This document shows, piece after piece, positions 1 through 8,289 of a DNA stretch of 36,476 nt. Source of the DNA: Mycobacterium nebraskense (GTDB lineage: Bacteria > Actinomycetota > Actinomycetes > Mycobacteriales > Mycobacteriaceae); assembly GCF_002102255.1 (NCBI RefSeq), contig NZ_LQPH01000181.1, positions 1 through 36,476 of the forward strand, given 5' to 3'. A program made the translations under genes and the position numbers. Under the pieces are notes generated by a model, which made no database searches, was not told the origin of the DNA, and saw only the letters and a list, made by a program, of their open reading frames with translations. Numbering within the stretch: the first letter of the stretch is position 1; each line of letters starts with the position of its first letter.

Positions 1-77
1 GCTCCTTCCATCAGACTTGCCGGTCTTCGAGGGAACCTACGTCCGGATTCTTTTACACCGCGGCAGGGACACGACCC
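1..77. mobile_element. Probable end of an IS element (IS256-like) cutting sulP
   Basis: The SulP reading frame on the minus strand matches its family up to the residues DSLEHG and then loses all similarity at about position 77. From there to the window edge the minus-strand sequence contains GTGTAAAAGAATCCGG. This resembles the GTGTAAAA core in the terminal repeats of IS256-type elements. I infer that an insertion sequence begins here and continues outside the window. No transposase is visible, so family and exact boundary are uncertain. Confidence 0.4.
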
Positions 78-847
78 CCGTGCTCGAGCGAATCGGGAAT
101 GTTGATCAGGTGGGATTTATCCAACTTGAGGATGTACGTGCTGACCACCGTGCCGGCTAAGAACACCCAGACCGGAGGCGGCATGATCTTCAGCAGCCGC
201 CAGGGCACGACCGCCAGCGCGAACAGCGCCACCAGGCAACCGACCCCCAGGGCGCAGACCTTGGGGCTCATCGACTGGACATGGCTGGGCACTTCGCCCA
301 GAACCGCCCAGAATTCGTGAGCCTCGAACTTCACTCCCATGAAGAGAGGAATCTGCTTGACGATGATCATCAGGCCGATCGCCGCCAGCATGCCCTGGAT
401 GGCCGCGGCCGGGAAGATGGCGCTCAGGCGCGCCACCTTCAACTTGGCAAGGACCACTTGCAGCACGCCCGCGATGGCGATGGCGACCAGGACCAGGGGG
501 TATCCCACGGCGAGCAACTCGGATGTAGAGCCGCCTCGGCCCAGGCGGGCGTGTCCCAGTGCGATCATGCCAGCGAATAGGGCCGGCGCCAGTCCCGCGG
601 CCGGGCCGCTGATGGTCACATACGAGCCGCCCAAAAACGGCAGGACGAAACCGGCGATGATTGCCGACATGATCCCGCAGATCGGCGGCGCTCCCGAGGT
701 GATCGCGATTCCCATCGAGAACGGCAGCGAGATCATGGCCACCGTGAAACCCGAGCGAAGGTCATAGCGCCAGTGTTTGAGACCGGCCAGGCCATTGCGG
801 GGTTTTTCGGTCGGAACGGTTGTCGGAACCGTTATAGCCTGTTGCAT
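53..847 (-). pseudogene. Truncated SulP-family inorganic anion transporter
   Basis: This encodes the N-terminal 264 residues of a SulP (SLC26-type) membrane transporter. These carry sulfate, bicarbonate or other anions across the inner membrane. Several hydrophobic segments and the family-like stretch SYVTISGPAAGLAPALFAG are visible. Full-length members run to about 480-560 residues and many end in a STAS domain. Here the protein stops after DSLEHG plus a few unrelated residues, so the second half of the membrane domain is missing. The ATG at 847 is chosen because GAGAGGGG lies about 8 bases upstream; the frame continues further upstream but only through IS-like sequence. The gene follows an SbtA-type bicarbonate transporter on the same strand, suggesting an original role in bicarbonate uptake. 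It is probably non-functional. Confidence 0.8.
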
Positions 848-955
848 CGATGAGCCCCTCTCGACAGCGGCTCTAATACGTTGTGGGTCAAATTCTCCCG
901 GGGACTCATGCAGCATCCTCCCCGTGGCGCCCATGGCGACCTGAGTTAAGTGGGC

Positions 956-996
956 TTTACGAACAATTGACACCACTTTTACGAACAGTTGACACC
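956..996. repeat. Two 19-bp direct repeats, IS21-type terminal repeats
   Basis: Two near-identical copies of TTTACGAACARTTGACACC lie at 956-974 and 978-996, with a 22-base period and one mismatch. On the minus strand they read GGTGTCAACTGTTCGTAAA. IS21-family elements carry multiple repeats of this TGTCAA...TTCGTAAA type at their ends. No istA or istB gene is nearby, so this is probably a solo end or scar just upstream of the sulP remnant. Confidence 0.55.
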
Positions 997-1217
997 GCGG
1001 CTGCCGCAGCACGGAAACATCCAGTCAGCTTCCGGGTGTCGGGGTGGGTACTACGTCCGGCTGGCAAGCGTCGCGACGAGTGGCCGAATTAGTGCTCACG
1101 GTCACCGGCGTTAGCCGGAGCGAGAGCCTGTGCGGCTAGAACTTTCAGGACTACCTACCGAAGACGTCTCTGAGGATTACCCACCGTGGCGTGCACGCTG
1201 CTCGGGTAGCGCCGTTT
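997..1217. other. Non-coding stretch between IS-like repeats and sbtA
   Basis: I see no convincing gene here. A small inverted repeat (CCGGC TAAC GCCGG on the minus strand) lies near 1110-1125 but is too weak to call a terminator. It separates the 3' end of the SbtA-type gene from the IS21-like repeats. Confidence 0.4.
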
Positions 1218-1363
1218 CAGGTGATCGCGAACCAGGGCCCCACCATGCGGGGCGATCTCGATGTAGAGCGCGATCGCGATCCTGACGTTTGTCAGGTAAC
1301 CGGGAACCAGTGGCCGACCGCGCGGGCGATCTCGATGTAGAGCGGGATCCCGATCGTGACGTT
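1218..1363 (-). repeat. 72-bp tandem duplication of the sbtA 3' end
   Basis: The last 72 bases of the SbtA gene (1292-1363) are repeated immediately downstream at 1218-1289. Both copies begin AACGTCA, share CTCTACATCGAGATCGCC, and end ACCTGA. They are offset by 74 bases, so the second copy is in another frame. It encodes LYIEIA again but lies after the stop. The copies have diverged at roughly one base in six, so the event is not recent or was followed by decay. Confidence 0.75.
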
Positions 1364-2530
1364 GTAGGAAAACGTCAAACCCAGTGATGCGGCCAAAGGC
1401 AGGGTTGGGCTGGCCTCGGGGATCGCCAGCCGCTGGACGGCAGGGACGGCGATGTAGGACGCCGCGCCGCAAAGCACTGCGAACAAAACGTAAGTTCCCA
1501 TCTTGAACTCAGCGTGGGTGAGGTAGGCGTAGGTATGGGCGACGATGATCCCCAGCGGCGCAAAGATATTCGGTGCCAGCACAGCAAAGAAGATGAAACC
1601 GGGGCCCGCCGTTCGCAGGTCTCGCAGCTTCCGGGAGGCCGTCATGCCCATCTCGAGCAGGAACAGGCACAGCACGCCCTGGAATGCCAACACGAAGAAC
1701 CTGTCGTCGTCTGCAACGACCTTCTGTCCCTGCAGCCCACTGACGAGGCCGATGATGATTCCACCGAAGAGGAGGACGAGCCCAGGGTTGAGGAACACTT
1801 CCTGCAGGAGCTCACGGTTGAAGATCGACATCTTCTTGCGACTCAAGGGGATCTCGTCGGGCTCCCAGCCGGGATGCTCCCTTTTTTCCATCGAGAACTC
1901 CAGCTCCTGCTCGATCCCGCGTTCGTGCTGGTCCTCGAGGCTCTCGCCGTACGCGGGCTGCTTGGCCGTACCGGGCCCGAACCCGACCTTGACCGGCGGG
2001 GTGTAGCCGGGCTCGTCGGCCATGTTCCCCGCCGAGTCCATCCCGCGGTGGCGCAGTCGCGCCACCAGGTACAGCGCCACCAAGCAGCCGGGGATCTCCA
2101 TGACGGCCAGCATCACGGGCATGTAGGCGTTGAAGGCGATGCCAACGGCGCTCAGTACGGCCACGCAAGTGGCGAACGTTCCCGCCGAGTCCGACCCGTA
2201 ATAACCCGCGACCGTGGCTCGGTCGATTCGTCGAAGGGAGGTAAGCCAATTCAGCAGCAGGTAGGCGATACCGCCGATGACGAAGTTGAGCACGAAGCCC
2301 AACACCATGAAGCCCACGATCGACCCGACGCTGCCGGCGCTGATCTTGGCGAGTTCTTCACCGCCGTGCCAGCCGATGGCCAGCAGCAGGTACATGGTCA
2401 AGCCCTGATAGATCACATAGGGAAATTCGAAGCGCACCTTCAGGATTGGAATGAGGAATCCGAAGTAGAAGAACAGCAGGAGCGGCTTGAACAGGTTGTG
2501 GGTGAAGTTCTGCCAAAACTCTTGCAGCAT
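1292..2530 (-). CDS. sbtA: SbtA-family sodium-dependent bicarbonate transporter
   Basis: A 412-residue integral membrane protein of the SbtA (DUF897) family, which imports bicarbonate with sodium. It begins MLQEFWQNFTHNLFKPLLLFF and has two blocks of hydrophobic segments. A charged cytoplasmic loop (about residues 185-245, rich in E, R and K) divides them, as is typical of the family. The C-terminal half has the glycine-rich stretch LLFGGIIIGLVSGLQG and ends LTFSYNVTIGIPLYIEIA. The ATG at 2530 follows GAGGAAGG at good spacing, so the upstream in-frame extension to 2599 is rejected. No PII-like SbtB partner is visible. The neighbouring SulP remnant fits an inorganic carbon uptake locus. The substrate is inferred from the family. 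Confidence 0.85.
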   Translation of the reverse strand: MLQEFWQNFTHNLFKPLLLFFYFGFLIPILKVRFEFPYVIYQGLTMYLLLAIGWHGGEELAKISAGSVGSIVGFMVLGFVLNFVIGGIAYLLLNWLTSLRRIDRATVAGYYGSDSAGTFATCVAVLSAVGIAFNAYMPVMLAVMEIPGCLVALYLVARLRHRGMDSAGNMADEPGYTPPVKVGFGPGTAKQPAYGESLEDQHERGIEQELEFSMEKREHPGWEPDEIPLSRKKMSIFNRELLQEVFLNPGLVLLFGGIIIGLVSGLQGQKVVADDDRFFVLAFQGVLCLFLLEMGMTASRKLRDLRTAGPGFIFFAVLAPNIFAPLGIIVAHTYAYLTHAEFKMGTYVLFAVLCGAASYIAVPAVQRLAIPEASPTLPLAASLGLTFSYNVTIGIPLYIEIARAVGHWFPVT

Positions 2531-2808
2531 TCGATGCCTTCCTCGATAAGCGTGGCGATCAGGGAAAGCACCGTCCGCAAGCGGAGCCACCACGAACATC
2601 CCGACGACCGTGGAAAACTTATCCTCGCGGGTGTCAATCCGCCACTCGGATGCGAAGCGGCGTGTTTAAGCGATGCCGGCGGCTGGCGCCCGAAAAATCC
2701 CTGGTCAGACGCTTGTGACTGGCCGATTTTCGGATTGGGGACCACGCCGCGGCAGGCGTGGATTTGGTGTGAAAGTGCTGTGTATTCGCTGTGGGGCTAA
2801 CGCCGGGA

Positions 2809-3021
2809 TCAACGTGCCGACGAAATAACCGATGACCTGACCCCGACGCCCTTCTTACGGTGTGTCACCGACAGCCATGCCATTGGCGAATAATGGGTGG
2901 TGATTTCCTCGAAACCGTCGACGCGTGAAACCGTGAGCACACCGGTCTCTTGGTTGATTTCGAGCTCGTCACTTTCGCCGCCCTGGACCTCTTCGCCGTT
3001 CGCAAGCCGGATTACGAACAT
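2809..3021 (-). CDS. Small conserved-looking hypothetical protein (70 aa)
   Basis: I do not recognise a named family. The 70-residue product starts MFVIRLANGEEVQGGESDEL, is rich in acidic residues and beta-type sequence, and ends in a short basic tail. It has no signal peptide or membrane segment, so it is probably cytosolic. The ATG at 3021 is chosen because GGAGAG lies 8 bases upstream; a start at 3054 lacks a comparable site. It lies about 280 bases upstream of the SbtA-type gene on the same strand. It may be co-transcribed, but the gap is too wide to assume it. Confidence 0.6.
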   Translation of the reverse strand: MFVIRLANGEEVQGGESDELEINQETGVLTVSRVDGFEEITTHYSPMAWLSVTHRKKGVGVRSSVISSAR

Positions 3022-3306
3022 GACGTTGCTCTCCAATTGTGCGGCGGTAGGCACCGATCAGTCGGGTCTATTCGCGATGCGCCTCGCGCCGCCCGGCACG
3101 GGCTGACGCCGTCACAAACGCCCTGACAGGAGTTCACACGCGACTCCTTTGCACAGATGGATCTTGCCGAGCCACCGTGCCCAACCAAGTCGCCCGGTCG
3201 GCGGGCTGGCACGGTTGACGGCAATTCTAGGGCGCTGCTGTTTTAGTAACTGAGTTTCGGCGTGGCTGAGCGGGTTTGGCGCAGGTGGGCGGCGAGGATC
3301 TGATGT

Positions 3307-5022
3307 GTGGCTTTGGGACGGGAGAATCGGCAAGGCCGGTTCGATGACGTGATGGTGCTGGTCGGTGACCAGCTGCCGGCAGGCAGTATCTATCGGCTGC
3401 TGGCCGAGCACGGTGGTGCGCTGTTCGGCGACGACTATTTCGCTGATTTGTTCAAGCGTTCGGTGCTGGGTCGACCGACGGTGCCGGCACGGGTGATGGC
3501 CACGGTGATGCTGCTGCAGGCCTACGAGGGACTCTCGGATCGGGAGGCCTGCGACCGGTTGGCCTTTGACCTGCGTTGGAAGGCTGCCGCGGGGTTGACG
3601 GTGGACGCTGAGGCGTTTCATCCCACGGTGCTGGTCGGGATGCGCAACCGGCTACGTGCATCGGATCGGCCGCGGCGGTTATTCGAGGATGTCAACACCA
3701 CTGCGCGGGCGGCGGGGCTGTTGCGGGGACGGCGCCGGGTGCTGGATTCGACCCCGCTGTTGGATGCGGTGGCCACCCAGGACACGGTGATCCAGCTGCG
3801 GGCCGCGATCCGCAAACTGCTGACCGTGACCGATCGGGCCGATCCGGAGGTGGCCGGTGCGCTACGCACCGTGCTGACCCGCGATGATGACTACGCCAGC
3901 CTGGGAAAACCACCGTGTGACTGGGATGACCCCAAAGCGCGTGAAGCCTTGGTCGATGCGCTGGTGCGCGACGCCAACGCAGCACTGGAGGCCTTGGATG
4001 GCCGCAAGCTCGATGGAGCACTCGGTGAGGCGGTCGAGTTGCTGGCGCTGGTGGCCGGCCAGGACGTCGAAGCTGGCGACGACGGGATCTTCCGCATCGC
4101 GCGGCGGGTGGCCAAAGACCGGATGATCTCCACTGTTGATACCGAAGCCCGCCATGGGCATAAGTCGCGGGCGCGAACCTTCGATGGCTACAAGTCCCAT
4201 CTAGGTATCGACCCCGACGACGAGCTGATTACCGGTGTTGCGGTCACCCCGGCCAACGCCGCCGACCGTGAGGTCATCGACGAGCTGCTGGGCAACCCGG
4301 TCACCGACACCGCAAGTGGTGTATCCGATACCGTCACCGACGCGACCGCCACCGCCACCGCCACCGCCACCGATGCCGATGCCGATGCCGATGCCGATGC
4401 CGATGCCGATGCCGATGCAACGATCACCGACCACCGACAGCACGTCAACGAAGATGTGGAATCGAAAGTCTATGAGGTGTACGGCGATTCGGCGTATGCC
4501 GATGGGGCCACCCTGGATGAGCAGACCCAACGCGGCCATGACATGCGCGCCAAGGTTCCCCCAGTGCGCAACGCCAACGGCTATTCCAAAGACCAGTTCG
4601 GCATCGACCTGGCCGCCGGTACCGCGACCTGCCCGGCCGAGCACACCGTGGCCATCAGCACCGGGCGGCGTCAGCAGGTCGCTCGCTTCGGCGCATTCTG
4701 CGGGTCGTGTCCGCTACGGGCGGAGTGCACCAAAGCCCGTCGCGGGCGGATGATCACCATCCATGCCCATGAGGCCGCCCTGCAGCTCGCGAAGGCCCGC
4801 CAACGTGATCCGGCCTGGCAGCAGGATTACCGAACGTATCGCCCGGTCGTGGAACGCAAGATCAGTCACTTCACCCGCCGCCCCTGGGGTGGCCGCAAAG
4901 CCCGCTGCCGCGGACAAAAGCGCATCCTGACCGACATCCTCGCCCGAGCCGGCGCGATCAACCTCGCCCGATTGGCCACCCTGGGCCTGCACCCAGCCTC
5001 CGGAGGGTGGGCCATCGCCTGA
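3307..5022 (+). CDS. IS1182-family transposase
   Basis: A 571-residue DDE transposase. The N-terminal part (about residues 30-120) resembles the DUF772 region of IS5/IS1182 transposases (VMLLQAYEGLSDREACDRL). VLDSTPLLDAV (about residues 146-156) is a likely first catalytic aspartate region. A DTEARHGHKSRARTFDGYKSHLGID block and a VYGDSAYADG block hold the later ones. Three cysteines (FGAFCGSCPLRAEC) form a zinc-finger-like element near residues 463-474. It starts at GTG 3307; the nearby ATG at 3303 is out of frame. The frame is intact, so the enzyme may be active. A hexanucleotide repeat encoding TATATA then DADADA runs is inserted between two catalytic blocks, which is odd for the family. 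Confidence 0.88.
   Translation: MALGRENRQGRFDDVMVLVGDQLPAGSIYRLLAEHGGALFGDDYFADLFKRSVLGRPTVPARVMATVMLLQAYEGLSDREACDRLAFDLRWKAAAGLTVDAEAFHPTVLVGMRNRLRASDRPRRLFEDVNTTARAAGLLRGRRRVLDSTPLLDAVATQDTVIQLRAAIRKLLTVTDRADPEVAGALRTVLTRDDDYASLGKPPCDWDDPKAREALVDALVRDANAALEALDGRKLDGALGEAVELLALVAGQDVEAGDDGIFRIARRVAKDRMISTVDTEARHGHKSRARTFDGYKSHLGIDPDDELITGVAVTPANAADREVIDELLGNPVTDTASGVSDTVTDATATATATATDADADADADADADADATITDHRQHVNEDVESKVYEVYGDSAYADGATLDEQTQRGHDMRAKVPPVRNANGYSKDQFGIDLAAGTATCPAEHTVAISTGRRQQVARFGAFCGSCPLRAECTKARRGRMITIHAHEAALQLAKARQRDPAWQQDYRTYRPVVERKISHFTRRPWGGRKARCRGQKRILTDILARAGAINLARLATLGLHPASGGWAIA
4344..4418 (+). repeat. Hexanucleotide microsatellite inside the transposase gene
   Basis: About four copies of a GCCACC unit are followed by about nine copies of a GATGCC unit. 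Together they encode alternating Ala-Thr then Asp-Ala residues. Because the unit is six bases, changes in copy number keep the frame. Its position between the transposase core blocks suggests a tolerated linker. Confidence 0.85.
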
Positions 5023-5154
5023 CCCGGGACCACCGGACCACCCGGCGGCCGGTCAGGCCGGCCTCATATCAGCCAGCACATCCGACTACCGCCGTCGAAT
5101 CTCGGTACCGCCGAATCGCCCCCGTCGGAGGCCACTACATCAGCGCCGTCCTAG

Positions 5155-5423
5155 GAGAAGTCCCGTTACCGGGCCCGGTCGATGCGCGGCCACGACGTAA
5201 ACGGCTGGGAAATTTGGGGCGCCGATGTTCACAGACGGGGCCTCGGCTCGGCGGCCACAGCCTTGTGCCGCGCGTTCTACCTGTGGAAACGGGGAGCCGG
5301 ATGGGCGCAGTGAGTTCACCCGGCGACGCGGGTTCGGGATGGCCAGCGCTTTAACTCCAAGGGAGTTTTGGCCTGGACGGCCGGGTTTGCCGGGACGCAG
5401 GGGGATCGGTTGCGCGTTCTTAC
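5155..5423. other. Intergenic stretch between the IS and mbtI
   Basis: No gene can be supported. Short open frames here lack ribosome binding sites and recognisable protein content. The right part holds the mbtI promoter. Confidence 0.4.
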
Positions 5424-5442
5424 ATAGGTTAGGCTACATTTA
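5424..5442 (+). promoter_or_regulatory. IdeR iron box and promoter of mbtI
   Basis: ATAGGTTAGGCTACATTTA matches 14 of 19 positions of the known IdeR consensus TTAGGTTAGGCTAACCTAA, with the left half nearly perfect. A possible -10 element, TACATT, lies at 5435-5440 inside the box. Transcription would then start at about 5447-5449, on the GTG start codon. This predicts a leaderless mRNA, shut off by iron-loaded IdeR. Confidence 0.75.
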
Positions 5443-5448
5443 CTAACC

Positions 5449-6801
5449 GTGACCGAGGTCAGCGTTCAGACGAGTTCCGCCGGCTCCACGTCCTCACCCA
5501 TTCCGCTTCCCGCACATGTCGACCCGGCCGACCTGGCCGCCGAGCTGGCCGCGCTGCTGCCCGAACAAGTCGGCGAGGAATACGTGCTCTACGAGCGGGC
5601 CGGTCAATGGGTGCTGGCCAGCGGTGTGGGCGCGATGATCGAGCTGGACAGCGACGAAGTGCGCGTGATCCGGGACGGCGTGACTCAGCGGCAACAGTGG
5701 TCGGGGCGGCCCGGGCCCGTGCTGGGCGAAGCCGTTGACAGGCTTTTGCTGGAGACCGATCAACTTTTCGGCTGGATCGCCTTCGAGTTCGGTGTCTACC
5801 GCTACGGGCTGCAGCAGCGGCTGGCGCCGCGAACGCCGCTGGCCCGCGTGTTTTGGCCACGCACCCGCATCGTGGTGACCCGCGGGGCGGTCCAGCTGTG
5901 GGGCGCGACCGCGGTTCATCGCGACGCAGTCCTCGGCTTGCTGGGCGGGGGTGTGCCCGAGGTCCGCCGGGCTCGCGGTGTCGACGTCGTCGCCGACCCC
6001 TCTGGCTATCGCGACCGGGTGGCGTCGGCCGTCGCCGAGATCGCGGCGGGCCGTTACCACAAGGTGATCCTGTCCCGTTCTCTGGAAGTGCCTTTCCCGC
6101 TGGACTTCCCGTCGACCTACCGGCTGGGCCGCAGACACAACACTCCGGTGCGATCATTCTTGTTGCGGCTGGGCGGGATTCGCGCTGTCGGCTACAGCCC
6201 CGAACTTGTCGCGGCCGTCCATGACGACGGCATCGTGGTGACCGAGCCGCTGGCCGGTACCCGCGCGCTGGGCCGCGGAATGGCGCGCGACCGGCAGGCC
6301 CGCGACGATCTGGAGTCGAATTCCAAAGAGATTGTCGAGCATGCGATTTCGGTGCGAAGCTCGCTGCGGGAGATGACCGAGATCGCCGAACCGGGTAGTG
6401 CGGTGGTCACCGACTTCATGACGGTGCGGGAGCGTGGGAGCGTGCAGCACCTCGGCTCCACGGTCAGCGGGCGGCTAGGTCCGTCGAACGACCGGATGGA
6501 TGCGCTGGAAGCGCTATTCCCCGCGGTCACCGCGTCGGGCATCCCGAAAGCGAGCGGCGTGGAAGCGATCCTGCGCCTCGACGAGGGCCCGCGTGGACTG
6601 TATTCCGGAGCGGTCGTGATGTTTTCGGCCGATGGCGGCATGGACGCGGCGCTCACGCTGCGAGCGGCCTACGAACGGGACGGCAAGACATGGTTGCGGG
6701 CTGGGGCGGGCATCATCGAAGAGTCCACGCCTGAGCGTGAATTCGAAGAGACCTGCGAAAAGCTGTCCACGCTCGCGCCGTATCTGGTTGCGCGCCCATA
6801 G
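5449..6801 (+). CDS. mbtI: Salicylate synthase MbtI (mycobactin biosynthesis)
   Basis: Converts chorismate through isochorismate to salicylate and pyruvate, the first step of mycobactin siderophore synthesis. It acts in the cytosol and needs magnesium. The product has 450 residues, the same length as M. tuberculosis MbtI as I recall it, and keeps Lys205 (GRYHKVILSR) and Glu252 (GYSPELV), the known catalytic pair. The chorismate-binding motif ITEPLAGTRALGRG appears here as VTEPLAGTRALGRG, and ESNSKEIVEHA and GAGIIEES are conserved. The GTG at 5449 has no Shine-Dalgarno sequence, which fits a leaderless transcript. Expression is likely iron-repressed through the upstream IdeR box. No other mbt gene is in the window, so it stands apart from its pathway. 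Confidence 0.95.
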   Translation: MTEVSVQTSSAGSTSSPIPLPAHVDPADLAAELAALLPEQVGEEYVLYERAGQWVLASGVGAMIELDSDEVRVIRDGVTQRQQWSGRPGPVLGEAVDRLLLETDQLFGWIAFEFGVYRYGLQQRLAPRTPLARVFWPRTRIVVTRGAVQLWGATAVHRDAVLGLLGGGVPEVRRARGVDVVADPSGYRDRVASAVAEIAAGRYHKVILSRSLEVPFPLDFPSTYRLGRRHNTPVRSFLLRLGGIRAVGYSPELVAAVHDDGIVVTEPLAGTRALGRGMARDRQARDDLESNSKEIVEHAISVRSSLREMTEIAEPGSAVVTDFMTVRERGSVQHLGSTVSGRLGPSNDRMDALEALFPAVTASGIPKASGVEAILRLDEGPRGLYSGAVVMFSADGGMDAALTLRAAYERDGKTWLRAGAGIIEESTPEREFEETCEKLSTLAPYLVARP

Positions 6802-6975
6802 CGCGCGCTCGACCGATTGGTACCCGGCCGAGGCCGCAGCGGTGTGGTGGGCGCCACTACCGGCGTAGGGACCTTTGGCCCTAGTTCGCCCAGTTTTCGG
6901 CGTGTCATCTTTATGTAACCGCATGACACAGATACATTGTGCGTTACTTGACGCCACACATAACTGGAGGGCTAC

Positions 6976-7992
6976 GTGTCCAACGACCTGACCAACCTGC
7001 AGCTACTCCATGAGCTCGAGCCTGTGGTCGAGGGTCTGCTCAACCGCCACCTCTCGATGTTCAAGGAGTGGAATCCGCACGACTACGTCCCGTGGTCGGA
7101 CGGCAAGAACTTCTACGCGCTGGAAGGTCAGGATTGGGAGCCCGGGCAGAGCCAGCTGCCCGACGTCGCGCAGGTGGCGATGGTCCAAAATCTGCTGACA
7201 GAGGACAACTTGCCGTCGTATCACCGCGAGATCGCGATGAACTTCAGCATGGACGGCCCGTGGGGGCAGTGGGTCAACAGGTGGACGGCTGAAGAGGCCC
7301 GGCATAGCACGGCACTGCGCGACTACCTGGTGGTCACCCGGGCCGTCGACCCGGTGGCGCTGGAGAAGTTGCGCCTGGAGCAAATGACCAGGGGCTTCAG
7401 CCCGGGGCAGAATCAGCAGGGCGACATGTTTGCCGAGAGCTTGTTCGACTCGGTCATGTACGTCTCATTCCAGGAGCTGGCCACCCGGGTCTCGCACCGC
7501 AATACCGGCAAGGCCTCTCAGGACCCCATCGCGGAGCAACTGATGGCCAGGGTGTCCCACGACGAGAACCTGCACATGATCTTCTACCGGGACGTCAGCG
7601 CGGCGGGTCTGGACATCGCCCCGAACCAGGCGATGAAGTCGGTGCACCGGATCTTGCGCAACTTCAAGATGCCCGGATTCACGGTGCCGGAATTCCGGCG
7701 CAAGGCAGTGATCATCGCCGTCGGCGGTGTTTACGACCCGCGCATCCATCTCGACGAGGTGGTGATGCCGGTGCTCAGGAAGTGGCGCATCTTCGAACGC
7801 GAAGACTTCAGCGGCGAGGCCGCCCGGATGCGCGACGATCTCGCCGTGTTGGTGAAGGAGCTCGAGCAGGCTTCCGACAAATTCGACGAATCCAAGCAGC
7901 GCTATCTCGAGCGCGAAGCCCGAAAAACCGAGAGAATTACCGCCAGCAAAGTGCTTCAAACGGAAGGCACGCTGACCTTCAGCGGGCACTGA
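6976..7992 (+). CDS. desA1: Acyl-ACP desaturase, DesA1-type
   Basis: A soluble diiron desaturase of the plant-type acyl-ACP desaturase family, which puts a double bond into long acyl chains on acyl carrier protein. The 338-residue protein keeps six likely iron ligands: Glu76, Glu107 and His110 (EEARH), Glu167, and Glu197 and His200 (DENLH). It closely resembles M. tuberculosis DesA1, implicated in mycolic acid synthesis. Many differences from that protein, as I recall it, mean it could be a paralogue instead of the true orthologue. The GTG at 6976 follows GGAGGG at good spacing. It is monocistronic, 174 bases after mbtI on the same strand. Confidence 0.85.
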   Translation: MSNDLTNLQLLHELEPVVEGLLNRHLSMFKEWNPHDYVPWSDGKNFYALEGQDWEPGQSQLPDVAQVAMVQNLLTEDNLPSYHREIAMNFSMDGPWGQWVNRWTAEEARHSTALRDYLVVTRAVDPVALEKLRLEQMTRGFSPGQNQQGDMFAESLFDSVMYVSFQELATRVSHRNTGKASQDPIAEQLMARVSHDENLHMIFYRDVSAAGLDIAPNQAMKSVHRILRNFKMPGFTVPEFRRKAVIIAVGGVYDPRIHLDEVVMPVLRKWRIFEREDFSGEAARMRDDLAVLVKELEQASDKFDESKQRYLEREARKTERITASKVLQTEGTLTFSGH

Positions 7993-8136
7993 GGGGACCG
8001 GACGCAGCTGGTAACCGATCGCTGACCCAATTCTGGGGACCGGTCAAGCGGCGTCAGCCCAAAATCGCCCAATCTCGTGTTTTATCGCGTAGCTGTGCTT
8101 ACCATTCCTCCCATCTTCAACGGGATGGAGTGGTCT

Positions 8137-8259
8137 GTGTCTGGTGTCAAATCCAAAGTGGTCCTTGCGCTGATGCTCGCGCTGCCGTTGACCACGATGT
8201 CGGCGTGCGTCACGCCGGTGACGGTCGACTGCACCCCGTACACCTGCACCGGGGTTTAG
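8137..8259 (+). CDS. Small exported cysteine-containing peptide (40 aa)
   Basis: The product has a basic start (SGVKSK), a hydrophobic segment (VVLALMLALPLTTMSAC) and a short tail with three cysteines in all (SAC, VDC, YTC). This looks like a signal peptide, possibly a lipoprotein signal ending at MSAC, although the residue three before the cysteine is Met, not the usual Leu. The GTG at 8137 is favoured because GGAG lies six bases upstream; longer starts at 8125 or 8077 lack such a site. The mature peptide would be under 20 residues. It converges with the MerR gene. No function is known to me. Confidence 0.5.
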   Translation: MSGVKSKVVLALMLALPLTTMSACVTPVTVDCTPYTCTGV

Positions 8260-8289
8260 CGCTGTCACGAAGGCGACGGACGCAAGGGT

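Larger units (their letters stand above)
3227..5154 (+). mobile_element. IS1182-family insertion sequence
   Basis: A single transposase gene is framed by imperfect inverted ends. CTAGGGCGCTG at 3227-3237 faces CAGCGCCGTCCTAG at 5141-5154. The inner GGCGCTG/CAGCGCC match is exact, and CTAG lies just outside it on both sides, which could be part of the end or a target duplication. The element separates the bicarbonate transporter region from mbtI. I am confident of the element but not of its exact boundaries. Confidence 0.65.

Noticed and set aside
848..1012. N-terminal extension of the SulP frame beyond the ATG at 847
   Set aside because: The extra residues lack family similarity, run through IS21-like repeats, and a good ribosome binding site stands before the ATG at 847.
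1514..2800. 428-codon plus-strand frame opposite sbtA
   Set aside because: It is rich in His, Gln, Asp and Glu with no family, which is typical of the antisense of a membrane protein gene.
4344..4418. Hexamer repeats considered as a CRISPR-like or regulatory array
   Set aside because: There are no spacers, the unit is six bases, and the run is in frame within a transposase.
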